A DNA stretch of 64,000 nucleotides from Shimia_B sp038525525 (GTDB taxonomy: Bacteria; Pseudomonadota; Alphaproteobacteria; Rhodobacterales; Rhodobacteraceae), in NCBI GenBank assembly GCA_038525525.1, contig JBCBHO010000001.1:558001-622000 (forward strand). The letters run 5' to 3'. Both the position numbers and the translations under genes were made by a program. Below are positions 23,733 to 32,584 of the stretch, piece after piece. Numbering within the stretch: the first letter of the stretch is position 1; the number at the start of each line of letters is the position of its first letter. The notes beneath the pieces were generated by a model. It did not search any database. It was not told where the DNA came from and was given only the letters and a program-made list of their open reading frames with translations.

Positions 23733-25124
23733 CTAGCCCGCGCTCTTCATCGCAGGCGCGTCCCCGCCGGCCCGCGGGAGCCGACGCGCCGAAACCGCCC
23801 AGAACCGGTACATCAGGAGCGCGGCCGCCATGGCGAGGCCCGCCGCGAGGCCGATCCACACGCCGAACGCGCCCCAACCGAGCGCAATCCCCAGCCCCCA
23901 GGCCACCGGCAGCCCCACGACCCAGTAGCTGAAGGCCGCCATGAACATGGGCACTTCGGTGTCCTGCACCCCGCGCAAGAGCCCGAGCGCCACCACCTGC
24001 GCAGCGTCCACAAGCTGAAAGAGCGCGGCCATGGCCAAAAGGAACACGCCCATGGCGAGCACCGCATCGAATTCCGGCTCGGTGGGCTTCAGGAACGCGC
24101 GGATGAGCGGCTCCGGCACGCCGAGGAAGAAAATCACTGTCACCGCCACGAAAAAGAGACTGAGCGCAAGCGCGACCTTCCCCGTGCGCGCCAGATCAGT
24201 GAGCGACGCCCGCCCGACGGCGCGCCCCGCGCGGACCGTGGCGGCCTGGCTCAGCCCCAGATGCACGACGAAGGTCAGCGAGGCGATGTTGAGCACCACC
24301 CCGTGGGCGGCGAGCTCCACCTGCCCGATCGCGCCCATCAGCAGCGCCGAGGCGAAAAAGAGCCCCACCTCGCTCACCGAGGTGAGCGCGATGGGCCAGC
24401 CCAGCGCGAAGACGCGCACAAGGATCTCCCGGTCCGGCCGCCAGACCCGGCGCAGGATCTCGTGCTCGGGAAAAGTCCAGAGCGCGTAAAGGAGAAGAAG
24501 CCCGAAGGTGATGAGGCCCACGACGACGGTGGCCACCGCCGCCCCGCGCACACCGAGCTCCGGCGCGCCGAGATTACCGAAGATCAGGAGATAGTTCAGC
24601 GCGAGGTTGGGCAGCAGCGCGAAGACCGTCACCCAGAGCACGATGCCCGTGCGCTCGAGCGCGCTCAGGTAGCTCTTGATCACCATGATCCAGACCTGCG
24701 GAAAGATCCCCCAGCAAGCGATGCGCAGGTAATCCTGCGCGAGCTCGGCCACGACCGGCTCCTGCTCCATCAGCAGAAGCAGCGGCTCCGAGAACCAAAG
24801 TGGCAGGATGCAGACCGCCCCGAAAGCGGTCACCAGCCAGAAGCCCATGCGCGTCACCCGGCGCACCTCCTGGTCATCGCCGCGCTCGGCGGCCGCCGCG
24901 ATCATGGGCAGCGCGGCCCAGGCAAAGCCGGATACCGCCAGGAACAGGATGAAGAAGAACGAGGTCGCCACCGTCAGCGCCGCGAGCTCGGGCACGCCGT
25001 AGCGGCCCATCATGAGCGTATCAGTGGCCCCGAGAGCCACCTGCGCCACCAGCGACCCCGCCAGTGGCAGCCCGAGCACGAGCATCGCGCGCGTTTCGGG
25101 CCCGTAATCGCGCCATGTCACCAT
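23733..25124 (-). CDS. MATE-family efflux transporter
   Basis: 463 residues, 12 predicted helices, NorM-type MATE fold in two halves. LPLAGSLVAQVALGATDTLMMGRYG at the N-terminus is the family's first helix block, with a matching second-half block (GWPIALTSVSEVGLFFASALLMG). Cation-coupled export of drugs or metabolites, inner membrane. It converges on the histidine kinase gene and diverges from the DUF2461 gene. Confidence 0.9.
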   Translation of the reverse strand: MVTWRDYGPETRAMLVLGLPLAGSLVAQVALGATDTLMMGRYGVPELAALTVATSFFFILFLAVSGFAWAALPMIAAAAERGDDQEVRRVTRMGFWLVTAFGAVCILPLWFSEPLLLLMEQEPVVAELAQDYLRIACWGIFPQVWIMVIKSYLSALERTGIVLWVTVFALLPNLALNYLLIFGNLGAPELGVRGAAVATVVVGLITFGLLLLYALWTFPEHEILRRVWRPDREILVRVFALGWPIALTSVSEVGLFFASALLMGAIGQVELAAHGVVLNIASLTFVVHLGLSQAATVRAGRAVGRASLTDLARTGKVALALSLFFVAVTVIFFLGVPEPLIRAFLKPTEPEFDAVLAMGVFLLAMAALFQLVDAAQVVALGLLRGVQDTEVPMFMAAFSYWVVGLPVAWGLGIALGWGAFGVWIGLAAGLAMAAALLMYRFWAVSARRLPRAGGDAPAMKSAG

Positions 25125-25181
25125 GGCGTGCGCTTACGCCTGTGACATTGCAACGGCAAGGGGATCGGCTAGGCTAGAGGC

Positions 25182-25841
25182 ATGCCCAGCCTGCTGACGA
25201 AGCTGATCTACGACGCCCAGAGCTTCCTCGCCGCCCTCGCAGAGACCAACACGCGAGACTGGTTTGCCGCGCACAAGGACGATTACGAGGAGCGTCTTAA
25301 GGCCCCGGCGGAGCAGCTGCTTGCCGAGATGCGTGGCCCGCTCGGGCGGATGTCGGGCCGCGAGATCACGACCAAGCTCTTCCGGCCCCAGCGCGACGTC
25401 CGCTTTTCCAAGGACAAAACCCCTTACCACACGCATCTTCACATGCTCTGGTCCCCCGATTTCGCAGGGCCGGTGACCCCGGCCTACTTCTTCGGCATCG
25501 CGCCGGGCTATGTGACGCTCGGCGCCGGGCAACCTGATTTCGACAAGGGCGCCATGGCCGCGTGGCGCGTGGCCATCGACAAGAACGGCGCTGCCATGGC
25601 CCGCGTGATGGATGCGATCTCGGTGGAGGGCTACAGGATCTCCGAGCCCGGCTTCAAACGCGTGCCCGCGCCCTTCGGCAAAGATCATCCTCACGCCAGG
25701 CTCCTGCGTCGCAAGGGCCTGAGCGCGTGGCGCGATCACGATGCCGGTCTCACCCGGGACCAGCTCTGCCACTGCTTCGAGGCGCTGACCCCCATGGTCA
25801 AGGCGCTCGCAGCCCTGCCAGCCGCGGCCCCGGCGCGCTAG
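25182..25841 (+). CDS. DUF2461 (TIGR02453) protein
   Basis: 219 residues, DUF2461 family of unknown function. TNTRDWFAAHKDDYEE near the N-terminus, FRPQRDVRFSKDKTPYHTHLHML in the middle and a GFKRVPAPFGKDHPHARLLRRKGL block match it. Cytoplasmic. Stands alone between a MATE gene and dddL. Confidence 0.88.
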   Translation: MPSLLTKLIYDAQSFLAALAETNTRDWFAAHKDDYEERLKAPAEQLLAEMRGPLGRMSGREITTKLFRPQRDVRFSKDKTPYHTHLHMLWSPDFAGPVTPAYFFGIAPGYVTLGAGQPDFDKGAMAAWRVAIDKNGAAMARVMDAISVEGYRISEPGFKRVPAPFGKDHPHARLLRRKGLSAWRDHDAGLTRDQLCHCFEALTPMVKALAALPAAAPAR

Positions 25842-25879
25842 GCGTCTGCCTTCCCTCAAAGGCTCTCAAGCAGCCGGTC

Positions 25880-26551
25880 TTATCGACGGCGCAGCACCAT
25901 GTGATTGGCGCGCAGAAGCTCCGGAGCGCCCGTCCACGCATAGGCCAACAGGGAAGGCTCGCTGTCGGAAACGGTGATGCGGTGCTTCGAACCCGCGGGA
26001 TTGAAGATGAGAGAACCCGGCGCATAGACGGCCTGATTGTTCTGGCTCACGGCCCCCGACAGGCAGACATAGCTCTCGCAGATCCCCTCATGGGCATGGG
26101 CGGGGTAGATGCAGCCCGGCGCGAAGAGCACGACACCGAGGATGAGCTCGTCCGTCACGACGGGGCCGCGCGGCCCGGCGATCTCGGCGTAGCCATAGGC
26201 CCGGGCGAGGCCGCGGGGCATCTTGTCATAGCCGTACTCCCAGGCGAGATCGGCCGCGACCGCACGCAGCGCCCGCACCGCAGGCCGCGTGGCGCCATCG
26301 CCGCCCTCGCTCAGGGCGCGGGTGAGATGAGCCGTGACCGGCAGGGTATGCGGCGCGCGCAGCACGACACTGGGCTGGGCGTTCAAGGTACGGCTGATGG
26401 CTTCGCGCACGGCGCGCTGATGGGCGCGGATCGGCTTCGAGCCCCCCGAGGACATGAAGCGGTAAAGCTCGTAGATTTCCTTGCACAGATAGCGCCAGTC
26501 CGGCACCTCCGCGATCGACTGCCCAGCGGGCAGCTCCACCTGCTCGTTCAT
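25880..26551 (-). CDS. dddL: DMSP lyase, DddL cupin family
   Basis: 223 residues. DddL cleaves dimethylsulfoniopropionate to dimethyl sulfide and acrylate. The C-terminal cupin holds the metal ligands in two motifs: His152, His154, Glu159 (with Tyr161 nearby) in PAHAHEGICESYVCLSG, and His190 in NPAGSKHRITV. The N-terminal helical part (residues 15-60) has the YRFMSSGGSKPIRAHQR segment typical of DddL. No signal peptide. Start set by GAGGAG in the purine-rich leader. Monocistronic and divergent from parE; no DMSP-uptake gene is adjacent. The identification rests on recalled family sequence and intact metal ligands. Confidence 0.88.
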   Translation of the reverse strand: MNEQVELPAGQSIAEVPDWRYLCKEIYELYRFMSSGGSKPIRAHQRAVREAISRTLNAQPSVVLRAPHTLPVTAHLTRALSEGGDGATRPAVRALRAVAADLAWEYGYDKMPRGLARAYGYAEIAGPRGPVVTDELILGVVLFAPGCIYPAHAHEGICESYVCLSGAVSQNNQAVYAPGSLIFNPAGSKHRITVSDSEPSLLAYAWTGAPELLRANHMVLRRR

Positions 26552-26713
26552 TGCTCTCTCCTCTCTCTCCCGAGGTCGATATGCGCCCGCCGCCGCCGCG
26601 GGCAAGCCCCGGCTGCACGGTGCGAGGTGAAAAGCGCAGCAGCGCCCATTTCACTAGCGTCCCCCCGGCAGGAGTGGCATCATCCGGCCCAAGCAAAAAA
26701 GAGCGGTACCCCA

Positions 26714-28666
26714 ATGAACGATCTGCTGAACGCGGCTTCCGAGAGCTATGACGCGAGCGCCATCGAAGTCCTAGAGGGGCTCGAGCCGGTCCGCAAACGC
26801 CCGGGCATGTATATCGGGGGCACCGACGAGCGCGCGCTGCATCACATGGTGGCCGAAGTGCTCGACAATTCCATGGACGAGGCCGTCGCCGGCCACGCCA
26901 ACCGGATCGAGGTGGAGCTCCACGAAGACTATGCCATCACCATCCGCGACAATGGCCGCGGCATCCCCATCGACCCGCACCCGAAATTTCCGGACAAGAG
27001 CGCCCTCGAGGTGATCCTCTGCACGCTCCACGCGGGCGGCAAGTTCTCCGGCAAAGCCTACCAGACCTCCGGCGGCCTCCACGGCGTAGGAGCATCCGTC
27101 GTCAATGCGCTCTCCGACAGCATGGTCGTGCAGGTCGCCCGCGACCGTACGCTCTACGAGCAGCGCTTCTCCCGCGGGCTGCCCCTCGGCCCGGTGGCAG
27201 AGGTGGGCAGCGCCCCGAACCGCCGCGGCACGACCGTCACCTTCCACGCCGACGCCGACATCTTCGGCGCGCACCGCTTCAAGCCCGCGCGGCTCTTCAA
27301 GTCCATCCGCTCGAAGGCCTACCTCTTCTCGGGCGTCGAGATCCGCTGGAAATCCGCGATCAGCGACGGCGAGACGCCGCAAGAGGCCACCTTCCACTTC
27401 CCCGGCGGATTGACCGACTACCTCACCGAGACGCTGGGCACCGCCACCACCTACGCCGACGCGCCCTTCTCCGGCACCGTCGACTTCCAGGAGCGTTTTC
27501 AGACCCCTGGCAAGGTCGAATGGGCGATCAACTGGACGCCCGCGCGCGACGGCTTCATCGGCTCCTATTGCAACACCGTCCCAACACCCGAGGGCGGCAC
27601 GCACGAGGCGGGCTTCTGGGCGGCGATCCTCAAGGGGCTGCGCGCCTATGGCGAGCTCGCGAACAACAAGAAAGCCGCGCAGATCACCCGAGAGGACCTC
27701 ACGACCGGGGGCTGCGCGCTGGTGTCCTGCTTCATCCGCGAGCCCGAATTCGTGGGCCAGACCAAGGACCGCCTCGCCACCATGGAGGCACAGAAGCTCG
27801 TGGAGGCCGCCATCCGCGACCGCTTCGACAACTGGCTCGCCAACGACACGAAATCCGCGGGCGCGATCCTCGATTTCCTCATCCTGCGCGCCGAAGAGCG
27901 CCTGCGCCGCCGCCAGGAGAAGGAAACCGCGCGTAAATCTGCGACGAAGAAGCTCCGCCTTCCCGGCAAGCTCGTCGATTGCTCACGGTCTCAGCGCGAG
28001 GGCACGGAGCTTTTCATCGTCGAGGGCGACAGCGCCGGCGGCTCGGGGAAGATGGCGCGGGACCGCAAATACCAGGCCATGCTCCCCCTCCGCGGCAAGG
28101 TTCTCAACGTGCTGGGCGCGGCGTCGTCCAAGATCTCCACCAACGCGGAGATCAAGGACCTCTGCGATGCGCTGGGCTGCGGCCTCGGCACGAAGTTCAA
28201 CCTCGACGACCTGCGCTACGAGAAGATTATCATCATGACGGATGCCGACGTCGACGGCGCCCACATCGCCTCGCTCCTGATGACGTTCTTCTTCACCCAA
28301 ATGCGCCCGCTCATCGACGCCGGGCATTTGTATCTGGCCTGCCCGCCCCTCTACCGCCTCACCCAGGGCGCGCGCCGCGTCTACTGCATCGACGAGCGCG
28401 AGCGCGACGCGTGGCTGGAGAAGGGGCTGGGCGGCAAAGGCAAAATCGACGTCAGCCGCTTCAAGGGCCTGGGCGAAATGGACGCCAAGGACCTCAAAGA
28501 GACCACGATGAACCCCGAGACCCGCAAGCTGATCCGCGTGACCATCGACGAAGACGCGCCGGGCGAGACGGGGGATCTGGTGGAGCGGCTCATGGGGAAG
28601 AAGCCGGAATTGCGGTTCCAATACATCCAAGAGAACGCGCGGTTCGTGGAGGAGTTGGATGTTTGA
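26714..28666 (+). CDS. parE: DNA topoisomerase IV subunit B
   Basis: 650 residues, GHKL ATPase plus TOPRIM. ATP site: EVLDNSMDEA, DNGRGIP and GGLHGVGASVVNALS; transducer domain follows; TOPRIM has LFIVEGDSAGGSGK and the acidic DADVDGAH. The C-terminal FKGLGEM and NPETRKL motifs are present. With ParC it decatenates chromosomes. ATG chosen by family N-terminus; upstream in-frame codons belong to other genes. The next gene starts within or right after its stop and is much AT-richer. Confidence 0.96.
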   Translation: MNDLLNAASESYDASAIEVLEGLEPVRKRPGMYIGGTDERALHHMVAEVLDNSMDEAVAGHANRIEVELHEDYAITIRDNGRGIPIDPHPKFPDKSALEVILCTLHAGGKFSGKAYQTSGGLHGVGASVVNALSDSMVVQVARDRTLYEQRFSRGLPLGPVAEVGSAPNRRGTTVTFHADADIFGAHRFKPARLFKSIRSKAYLFSGVEIRWKSAISDGETPQEATFHFPGGLTDYLTETLGTATTYADAPFSGTVDFQERFQTPGKVEWAINWTPARDGFIGSYCNTVPTPEGGTHEAGFWAAILKGLRAYGELANNKKAAQITREDLTTGGCALVSCFIREPEFVGQTKDRLATMEAQKLVEAAIRDRFDNWLANDTKSAGAILDFLILRAEERLRRRQEKETARKSATKKLRLPGKLVDCSRSQREGTELFIVEGDSAGGSGKMARDRKYQAMLPLRGKVLNVLGAASSKISTNAEIKDLCDALGCGLGTKFNLDDLRYEKIIIMTDADVDGAHIASLLMTFFFTQMRPLIDAGHLYLACPPLYRLTQGARRVYCIDERERDAWLEKGLGGKGKIDVSRFKGLGEMDAKDLKETTMNPETRKLIRVTIDEDAPGETGDLVERLMGKKPELRFQYIQENARFVEELDV

Positions 28667-28707
28667 AGAAAAAATGTTGGCCCGCATTGAAGGAATTACC
28701 TGAAGAG

Positions 28708-29667
28708 ATGCAGAAGTCTGTTGACGACCTCCTGAGCGAGCGTGTCAGTCGAAACGCTGGAACCATGCGGATCACCAAACACCTTGCTGTAGCCATCGGA
28801 TCGTTTGTTACTGTCGTGTTCGGCGCGGCAGCAGCATTTACAACGTGGCCGCCATCCAGACTACAGATCGTGCTTTTTTCTTTGATCATATTCGGAGCGC
28901 TCGCGGCACTGTTTGGAGCAGCCATAGGGGCCCTTACTGATGAAGACCCCACAGAGGCTATTGACCAAGCCAGACGCGAAAAGATTGCTGCCGAGAAGCA
29001 TCAGGCGTTGGCAAATCAACGTTTGGATAAGCTGAAGAAATACGATGCGGCATTGAAGGAGCTCAAATCCCTCTACCTCGTGGTAAACTCTTGCCGCAGT
29101 GTTTTAGAGACTAACCTTCGCCTACGAAACTGTGATCCTGTTCCGATTATTGATGACTGCCTTGCAGCATGTCGTCATGACCTGAGGGTAGCGCTGAGCT
29201 TTGAGATGTCTGATTTTTGGACAGTCTGTGTGTATCGAGCGGACAAGATTGACGGTCAGGATTTCTTAACCTGCGTCGCACATCTTAGGTCAGTGGATTG
29301 CGACATCAGAAACGCGAGACGTTGGAAGGCTGGAGAAGGCATGGCAGGTGTTACGTGGACAAAAAATGCCGAGAACGTTGAACCGGATGCATTCGCGGCC
29401 ACCTCCGGCACATCGCATCTCCCTAACACAAAGAACGTCAATGTTGAAGACGATGGCAAGTATCGATCTTTGTTCGCAGTTCCGATCACGTTGGAAGCTG
29501 AGGCAGATCCTTGGGGAGTTATTGTAGCAACCTCTAGCAATGCGCTTCACTTCGGCAATCCAAGCGTTGAGGGTGTAGCGCCTGAGGAAGCTATCCGGGC
29601 ACTCTCAGGAATTGTTGCTTTGGCCGTCACAGGAACCTATCTTAGTACAGAAGGTAGATCGGAATAA
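28708..29667 (+). CDS. Two-TM membrane protein with GAF-like domain (AT-rich insertion)
   Basis: 319 residues from this ATG; a TTG at 28663 with GGAGG upstream could add 15 residues and couple it to parE. Two hydrophobic helices at residues 24-43 and 48-70, a charged coiled coil (residues 75-125), then a GAF-like domain from about 150 (FWTVCVYRAD, AGEGMAGVTW, SLFAVPITLEA, PWGVIVATSS). Probably an inner-membrane sensor or effector that binds a small ligand. Codon use and base composition differ clearly from parE, pointing to lateral transfer. No named family recognised. Confidence 0.7.
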   Translation: MQKSVDDLLSERVSRNAGTMRITKHLAVAIGSFVTVVFGAAAAFTTWPPSRLQIVLFSLIIFGALAALFGAAIGALTDEDPTEAIDQARREKIAAEKHQALANQRLDKLKKYDAALKELKSLYLVVNSCRSVLETNLRLRNCDPVPIIDDCLAACRHDLRVALSFEMSDFWTVCVYRADKIDGQDFLTCVAHLRSVDCDIRNARRWKAGEGMAGVTWTKNAENVEPDAFAATSGTSHLPNTKNVNVEDDGKYRSLFAVPITLEAEADPWGVIVATSSNALHFGNPSVEGVAPEEAIRALSGIVALAVTGTYLSTEGRSE

Positions 29668-29701
29668 ATGAGACAGATACCAAAGGTTAGGAAACATCCC
29701 G

Positions 29702-29893
29702 ATGGCCGACTTCGCGGTTACTGAAGACAAGTCACGAACTCCCACGGACATTGACAGGGAGGTTGAACGGTTGGCTGAGCGCCTCCGTCAACACTCCGAG
29801 GCAGACGAACTTCGGCAAATTAGGGCTGAGATCCAAGACCTAGCGCGTTGGAGACGGAACCACTTGGTAAGCGTGCCTAGCTTGGACGACTGA
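29702..29893 (+). CDS. Small helical hypothetical protein
   Basis: 63 residues, highly charged and helical (VERLAERLRQHSEADELRQIRAEIQDLARW), AT-richer than the chromosome, 34 bp after the GAF protein and likely in the same transferred unit. AGGAAA about ten bases upstream is an acceptable ribosome site. Could be a partner, antitoxin-like or regulatory protein; nothing is recognised. Confidence 0.5.
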   Translation: MADFAVTEDKSRTPTDIDREVERLAERLRQHSEADELRQIRAEIQDLARWRRNHLVSVPSLDD

Positions 29894-29995
29894 GGGTCTC
29901 TTTCTGTTGGGTGGGGGTTACACCGGTGCGTTAGACGCGCTTGCGAAGCTTACCAGTGTTCGTAGTCGCAGCGTATTTTGTTGGAAGGTCAAGCG

Positions 29996-30415
29996 GTGAC
30001 CTACCCAATGACGGCCGCCGCGAGCCACGTCCTCGCCCTTCTCCTCCTCGCCACGCCCCTTGCGGCGCATGAGTACCGGACAGAGAGCCTCACCATCGAC
30101 CCCCCGTTCACCTACGTCTCCGACGCCGACACACGGGAGGGGTACCTGATCCTCGTCGATGATGACGGCGCGGGCGACCGGCTCCTCTCGGTCACAGGCG
30201 AGGCGGGCGCGTTTCTCGCCGATGCCGCGGGGACGCCGCTCGCGGCGCTCGAGATCCCCGCGGGCGGTGCGGTGGAGCTTTTGCCCGGCGGGCCGCATAT
30301 CCGCTTTCCCGCACCGGAGGCCCGGTGGACGGAGGAGACTGAGATCGCCGCCACGCTCCTCTTCGAGCGGGCAGGCGAAGTGCCGGTGGTGTTCTACGTG
30401 GAGCCCGGCGAGTGA
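29996..30415 (+). CDS. PCuAC-like periplasmic protein with most copper ligands lost
   Basis: 139 residues from a GTG preceded by GGAAGG; an ATG four codons later is possible. Signal peptide ends ATPLAA, so the mature chain begins HEYRTESLTI like many alphaproteobacterial PCuAC copper chaperones. The later LPGGPHIRF and ATLLFERAGEVPVVFYVE strands also fit. The canonical HxM/M ligands are missing: the mature chain has no Met or Cys, only the N-terminal His and one internal His. It is either a diverged Cu(II) binder or a lost-function paralogue. Confidence 0.65.
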   Translation: MTYPMTAAASHVLALLLLATPLAAHEYRTESLTIDPPFTYVSDADTREGYLILVDDDGAGDRLLSVTGEAGAFLADAAGTPLAALEIPAGGAVELLPGGPHIRFPAPEARWTEETEIAATLLFERAGEVPVVFYVEPGE

Positions 30416-30520
30416 TCGCCGCCGCAGCCGCCCGGCGTTAACCTTTCGCGCGGCTTGCCCGCGGCCCTGCGCGTGCCATACGCTTTCCATACCACTCGTT
30501 TCGTCCCGGAAAGCCTGTCG

Positions 30521-31189
30521 ATGCCCCGCGCGCTCCTCCTCGTTTTCGTCTTTCTCGCGGCCTGCGGGCGGCCGCTCAGCGAGCGGGAGGAGGCCATGGT
30601 GGGCGATCTTTTCGGCCCCTCGCTCGACGCCGCGCAGATCCGCCTCGTGGGCGACGCGCCGCTGCGCTCCTTCACCGTCAATCTCCCACCCCGCCCGCGC
30701 GTCACCTGCCAGGAGCAGATCGTGCCCGTGCGCACCGGGACGGTCCGGGTGACACCGGCGGGGCTCGTGGCGTTCAATACGCTCTTCCTGTCGGGGGGGT
30801 GGTCCGTCGATGACTTTGCGCCGGCCTATCCGGAGGCCGTAAGCCTTTATGATGTCATGCTTTTTGCCCATGAGATGACCCATGTCTGGCAGTGGCAGAA
30901 CCGGGCGGTGACGCGCTACCACCCGCTCCGCGCCGCCGCCGAACACCTCTCTTCGGAGGACCCCTACCTCTTCGATCCGGACACCGACGCGCCCTTCCTG
31001 AGCTACGGGTTCGAGCAGCAGGCGAGCCTTGTCGAAGAGTATGTGTGCTGCGCGTTTCTCGATCCCGAGGGCGGGCGCACGGCCCGGCTGAAGGCGCTGA
31101 TCTCCGAGCATATCCCGGTGAACGGGCTGCCGCGCGCGCAGGTCTTCATCGGCTGGCCGGATGCGCCGCGCGCGGGCCTGTGCAGCTGA
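30521..31189 (+). CDS. Lipoprotein with HExxH metalloprotease-like motif
   Basis: 222 residues. Lipoprotein signal with lipobox LAAC (Cys15). A central FAHEMTHVWQWQN segment provides HExxH at residues 127-131; Glu165 or Glu172 in YGFEQQASLVEEY could be a third zinc ligand as in gluzincin peptidases. Anchored in the periplasm. Start chosen at the lipoprotein signal. Its stop overlaps the next start (TGATG). Function untested; HExxH can occur by chance, but its hydrophobic, helical setting favours a real site. Confidence 0.7.
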   Translation: MPRALLLVFVFLAACGRPLSEREEAMVGDLFGPSLDAAQIRLVGDAPLRSFTVNLPPRPRVTCQEQIVPVRTGTVRVTPAGLVAFNTLFLSGGWSVDDFAPAYPEAVSLYDVMLFAHEMTHVWQWQNRAVTRYHPLRAAAEHLSSEDPYLFDPDTDAPFLSYGFEQQASLVEEYVCCAFLDPEGGRTARLKALISEHIPVNGLPRAQVFIGWPDAPRAGLCS

Positions 31190-31623
31190 TGCAGCTTCAC
31201 GCCGTCACCATGCTCGCCGCCGGGATCGGCATCCCCATCCTCGCCGCGCTCAACGCCGCCTTGGGCAAGCATCTCGGCGCGCCCATGGTGGCGGGGGTGA
31301 TCCTTTTTCTCGTCGCGTTTTCAACGGCTTTGCTGGTCGCGCTCGTCACCGGGCCCGGCGCGCTGGCAAAAGCGGTGACAGCGCCGAAGCACCTCTTTCT
31401 CGCAGGCGCTCTCATCGCGTTCTACGTGCTCTCGATCACGGCCATCGCGCCGAGCTTCGGCGTGGGGAACGCGGTCTTCTTCGTGCTCCTGGGCCAGCTC
31501 ATCTCCGCGGCGGCCATCGATCATTTCGGCCTTTTCGGCGCGCGACCGGACCCGCTCACCGCCACCCGCGCCGCGGGGATCGCGCTCATGGCCGCGGGCG
31601 TCTTCCTCACCCAGCGAGCTTGA
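31189..31623 (+). CDS. DMT/YdcZ (DUF606)-family membrane protein
   Basis: 144 residues, five hydrophobic helices. The N-terminal GIPILAALNAALGKHLGAPMVAG and the terminal TRAAGIALMAAGVFLTQ fit the five-helix half-size DMT proteins (YdcZ). Inner membrane, transport substrate unknown. Co-translated with the upstream lipoprotein (one-base overlap) and overlapping by 17 bp the convergent Ldh_2 gene. Confidence 0.85.
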   Translation: MQLHAVTMLAAGIGIPILAALNAALGKHLGAPMVAGVILFLVAFSTALLVALVTGPGALAKAVTAPKHLFLAGALIAFYVLSITAIAPSFGVGNAVFFVLLGQLISAAAIDHFGLFGARPDPLTATRAAGIALMAAGVFLTQRA

Positions 31624-32581
31624 GCGTCAGCTCCCAGAGCGCATCGGGCACCTCGGCGGCCTCGGCGGGGGACCGGCCCGCGCCCGGGAGGCGGGCGCCG
31701 GGATCCTCGGCAAGGGCGGCCTCGAGCGCCGCGAGGGAGCCGCCGAAGCGGTCGCTGAAAACATCCGTCTTAACAAGAATATAGGTCTGGCCTAGATCGT
31801 GCGGCGCGCCCTCTGCGAGCTTGAGCCCGGCCACGTCGCGAGAGCTCACCGAGCCCGTCAGCGCGCTAGCCATGATCTCCACGAGAAGGCCGAGACCCCA
31901 GCCTTTGTAGCCCGCCGCGCTCACGAGCGAGCCCTTGAGCGCCGCCTCGGGGTCGGTCGTCGGGCGCCCTTCGGCATCCACGGCCCAACCCTCTGGGATT
32001 GCCTCGCCGGCCGCCTTGGCCATGGTGATCTTGCCCAGCGCCACCGCGGAGGTGGAACTGTCGTAATGGAGTGCGAGACCCAGAGGCCCCGGCACCGAGA
32101 AGGCGAAGGGGTTCGTGCCCAGCATCCGCTTCGCGCCGCCGGGCGCGGCAACGATGGCGGACGCATTTGTAAACCCGAGCGCCATAAACCCGTGCCGCGC
32201 GATCTGCTCGGTGAAATAGCCCAGCGAGGTACAGGTGTGGGAATGGGCGACGGAGAAGAGCGCGATGCCCTGCTCCTCCACCGCCTCGAGCGCCGGGGCC
32301 AAGCCCCGCGCGAAGGCGGGCTGCGCGAAGCCGAAGCGCGCGTCGGCCAGGATCGCCCCGGGCGCAGGGCGCGAGATGGCGGGCTCCACGTCGCCGATAA
32401 CGCGGCCCGACCGGAGCTGAAGGCAGTAGCTCTCCAGGTAGTAGAGCCCGCAGATGACGTTGCCATGGGCTTCTGAATGGCCCACCGCGTCGGCGACGGA
32501 GGCAGCGATCCAGGGCGCGGCACCGGCGGCCTCGAGGGCCTTGGCCGAGGTCTCCCGGATCGTCTCGATGGGCACGCGCAT
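31607..32581 (-). CDS. Ldh_2-family NAD(P)-dependent oxidoreductase
   Basis: 324 residues of the malate/L-lactate dehydrogenase-2 family, whose members include sulfolactate dehydrogenase ComC and ureidoglycolate dehydrogenase. SEAHGNVICGLYYLESY near the N-terminus includes the catalytic His (H-G motif), LGTNPFAFSVPG and YKGWGLGLLVEI are the cofactor and later blocks. Cytoplasmic. Given HpsN-like and DddL genes elsewhere in the window, a sulfonate or C3-acid substrate is possible but unproven. Four bases separate it from lolD upstream. Confidence 0.85.
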   Translation of the reverse strand: MRVPIETIRETSAKALEAAGAAPWIAASVADAVGHSEAHGNVICGLYYLESYCLQLRSGRVIGDVEPAISRPAPGAILADARFGFAQPAFARGLAPALEAVEEQGIALFSVAHSHTCTSLGYFTEQIARHGFMALGFTNASAIVAAPGGAKRMLGTNPFAFSVPGPLGLALHYDSSTSAVALGKITMAKAAGEAIPEGWAVDAEGRPTTDPEAALKGSLVSAAGYKGWGLGLLVEIMASALTGSVSSRDVAGLKLAEGAPHDLGQTYILVKTDVFSDRFGGSLAALEAALAEDPGARLPGAGRSPAEAAEVPDALWELTLKLAG

Positions 32582-32584
32582 GGC

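Noticed and set aside
23568..25145. A 525-codon plus-strand frame across the MATE gene
   Set aside because: Arg/His/Glu-rich translation without domains, exactly antisense to a clear transporter.
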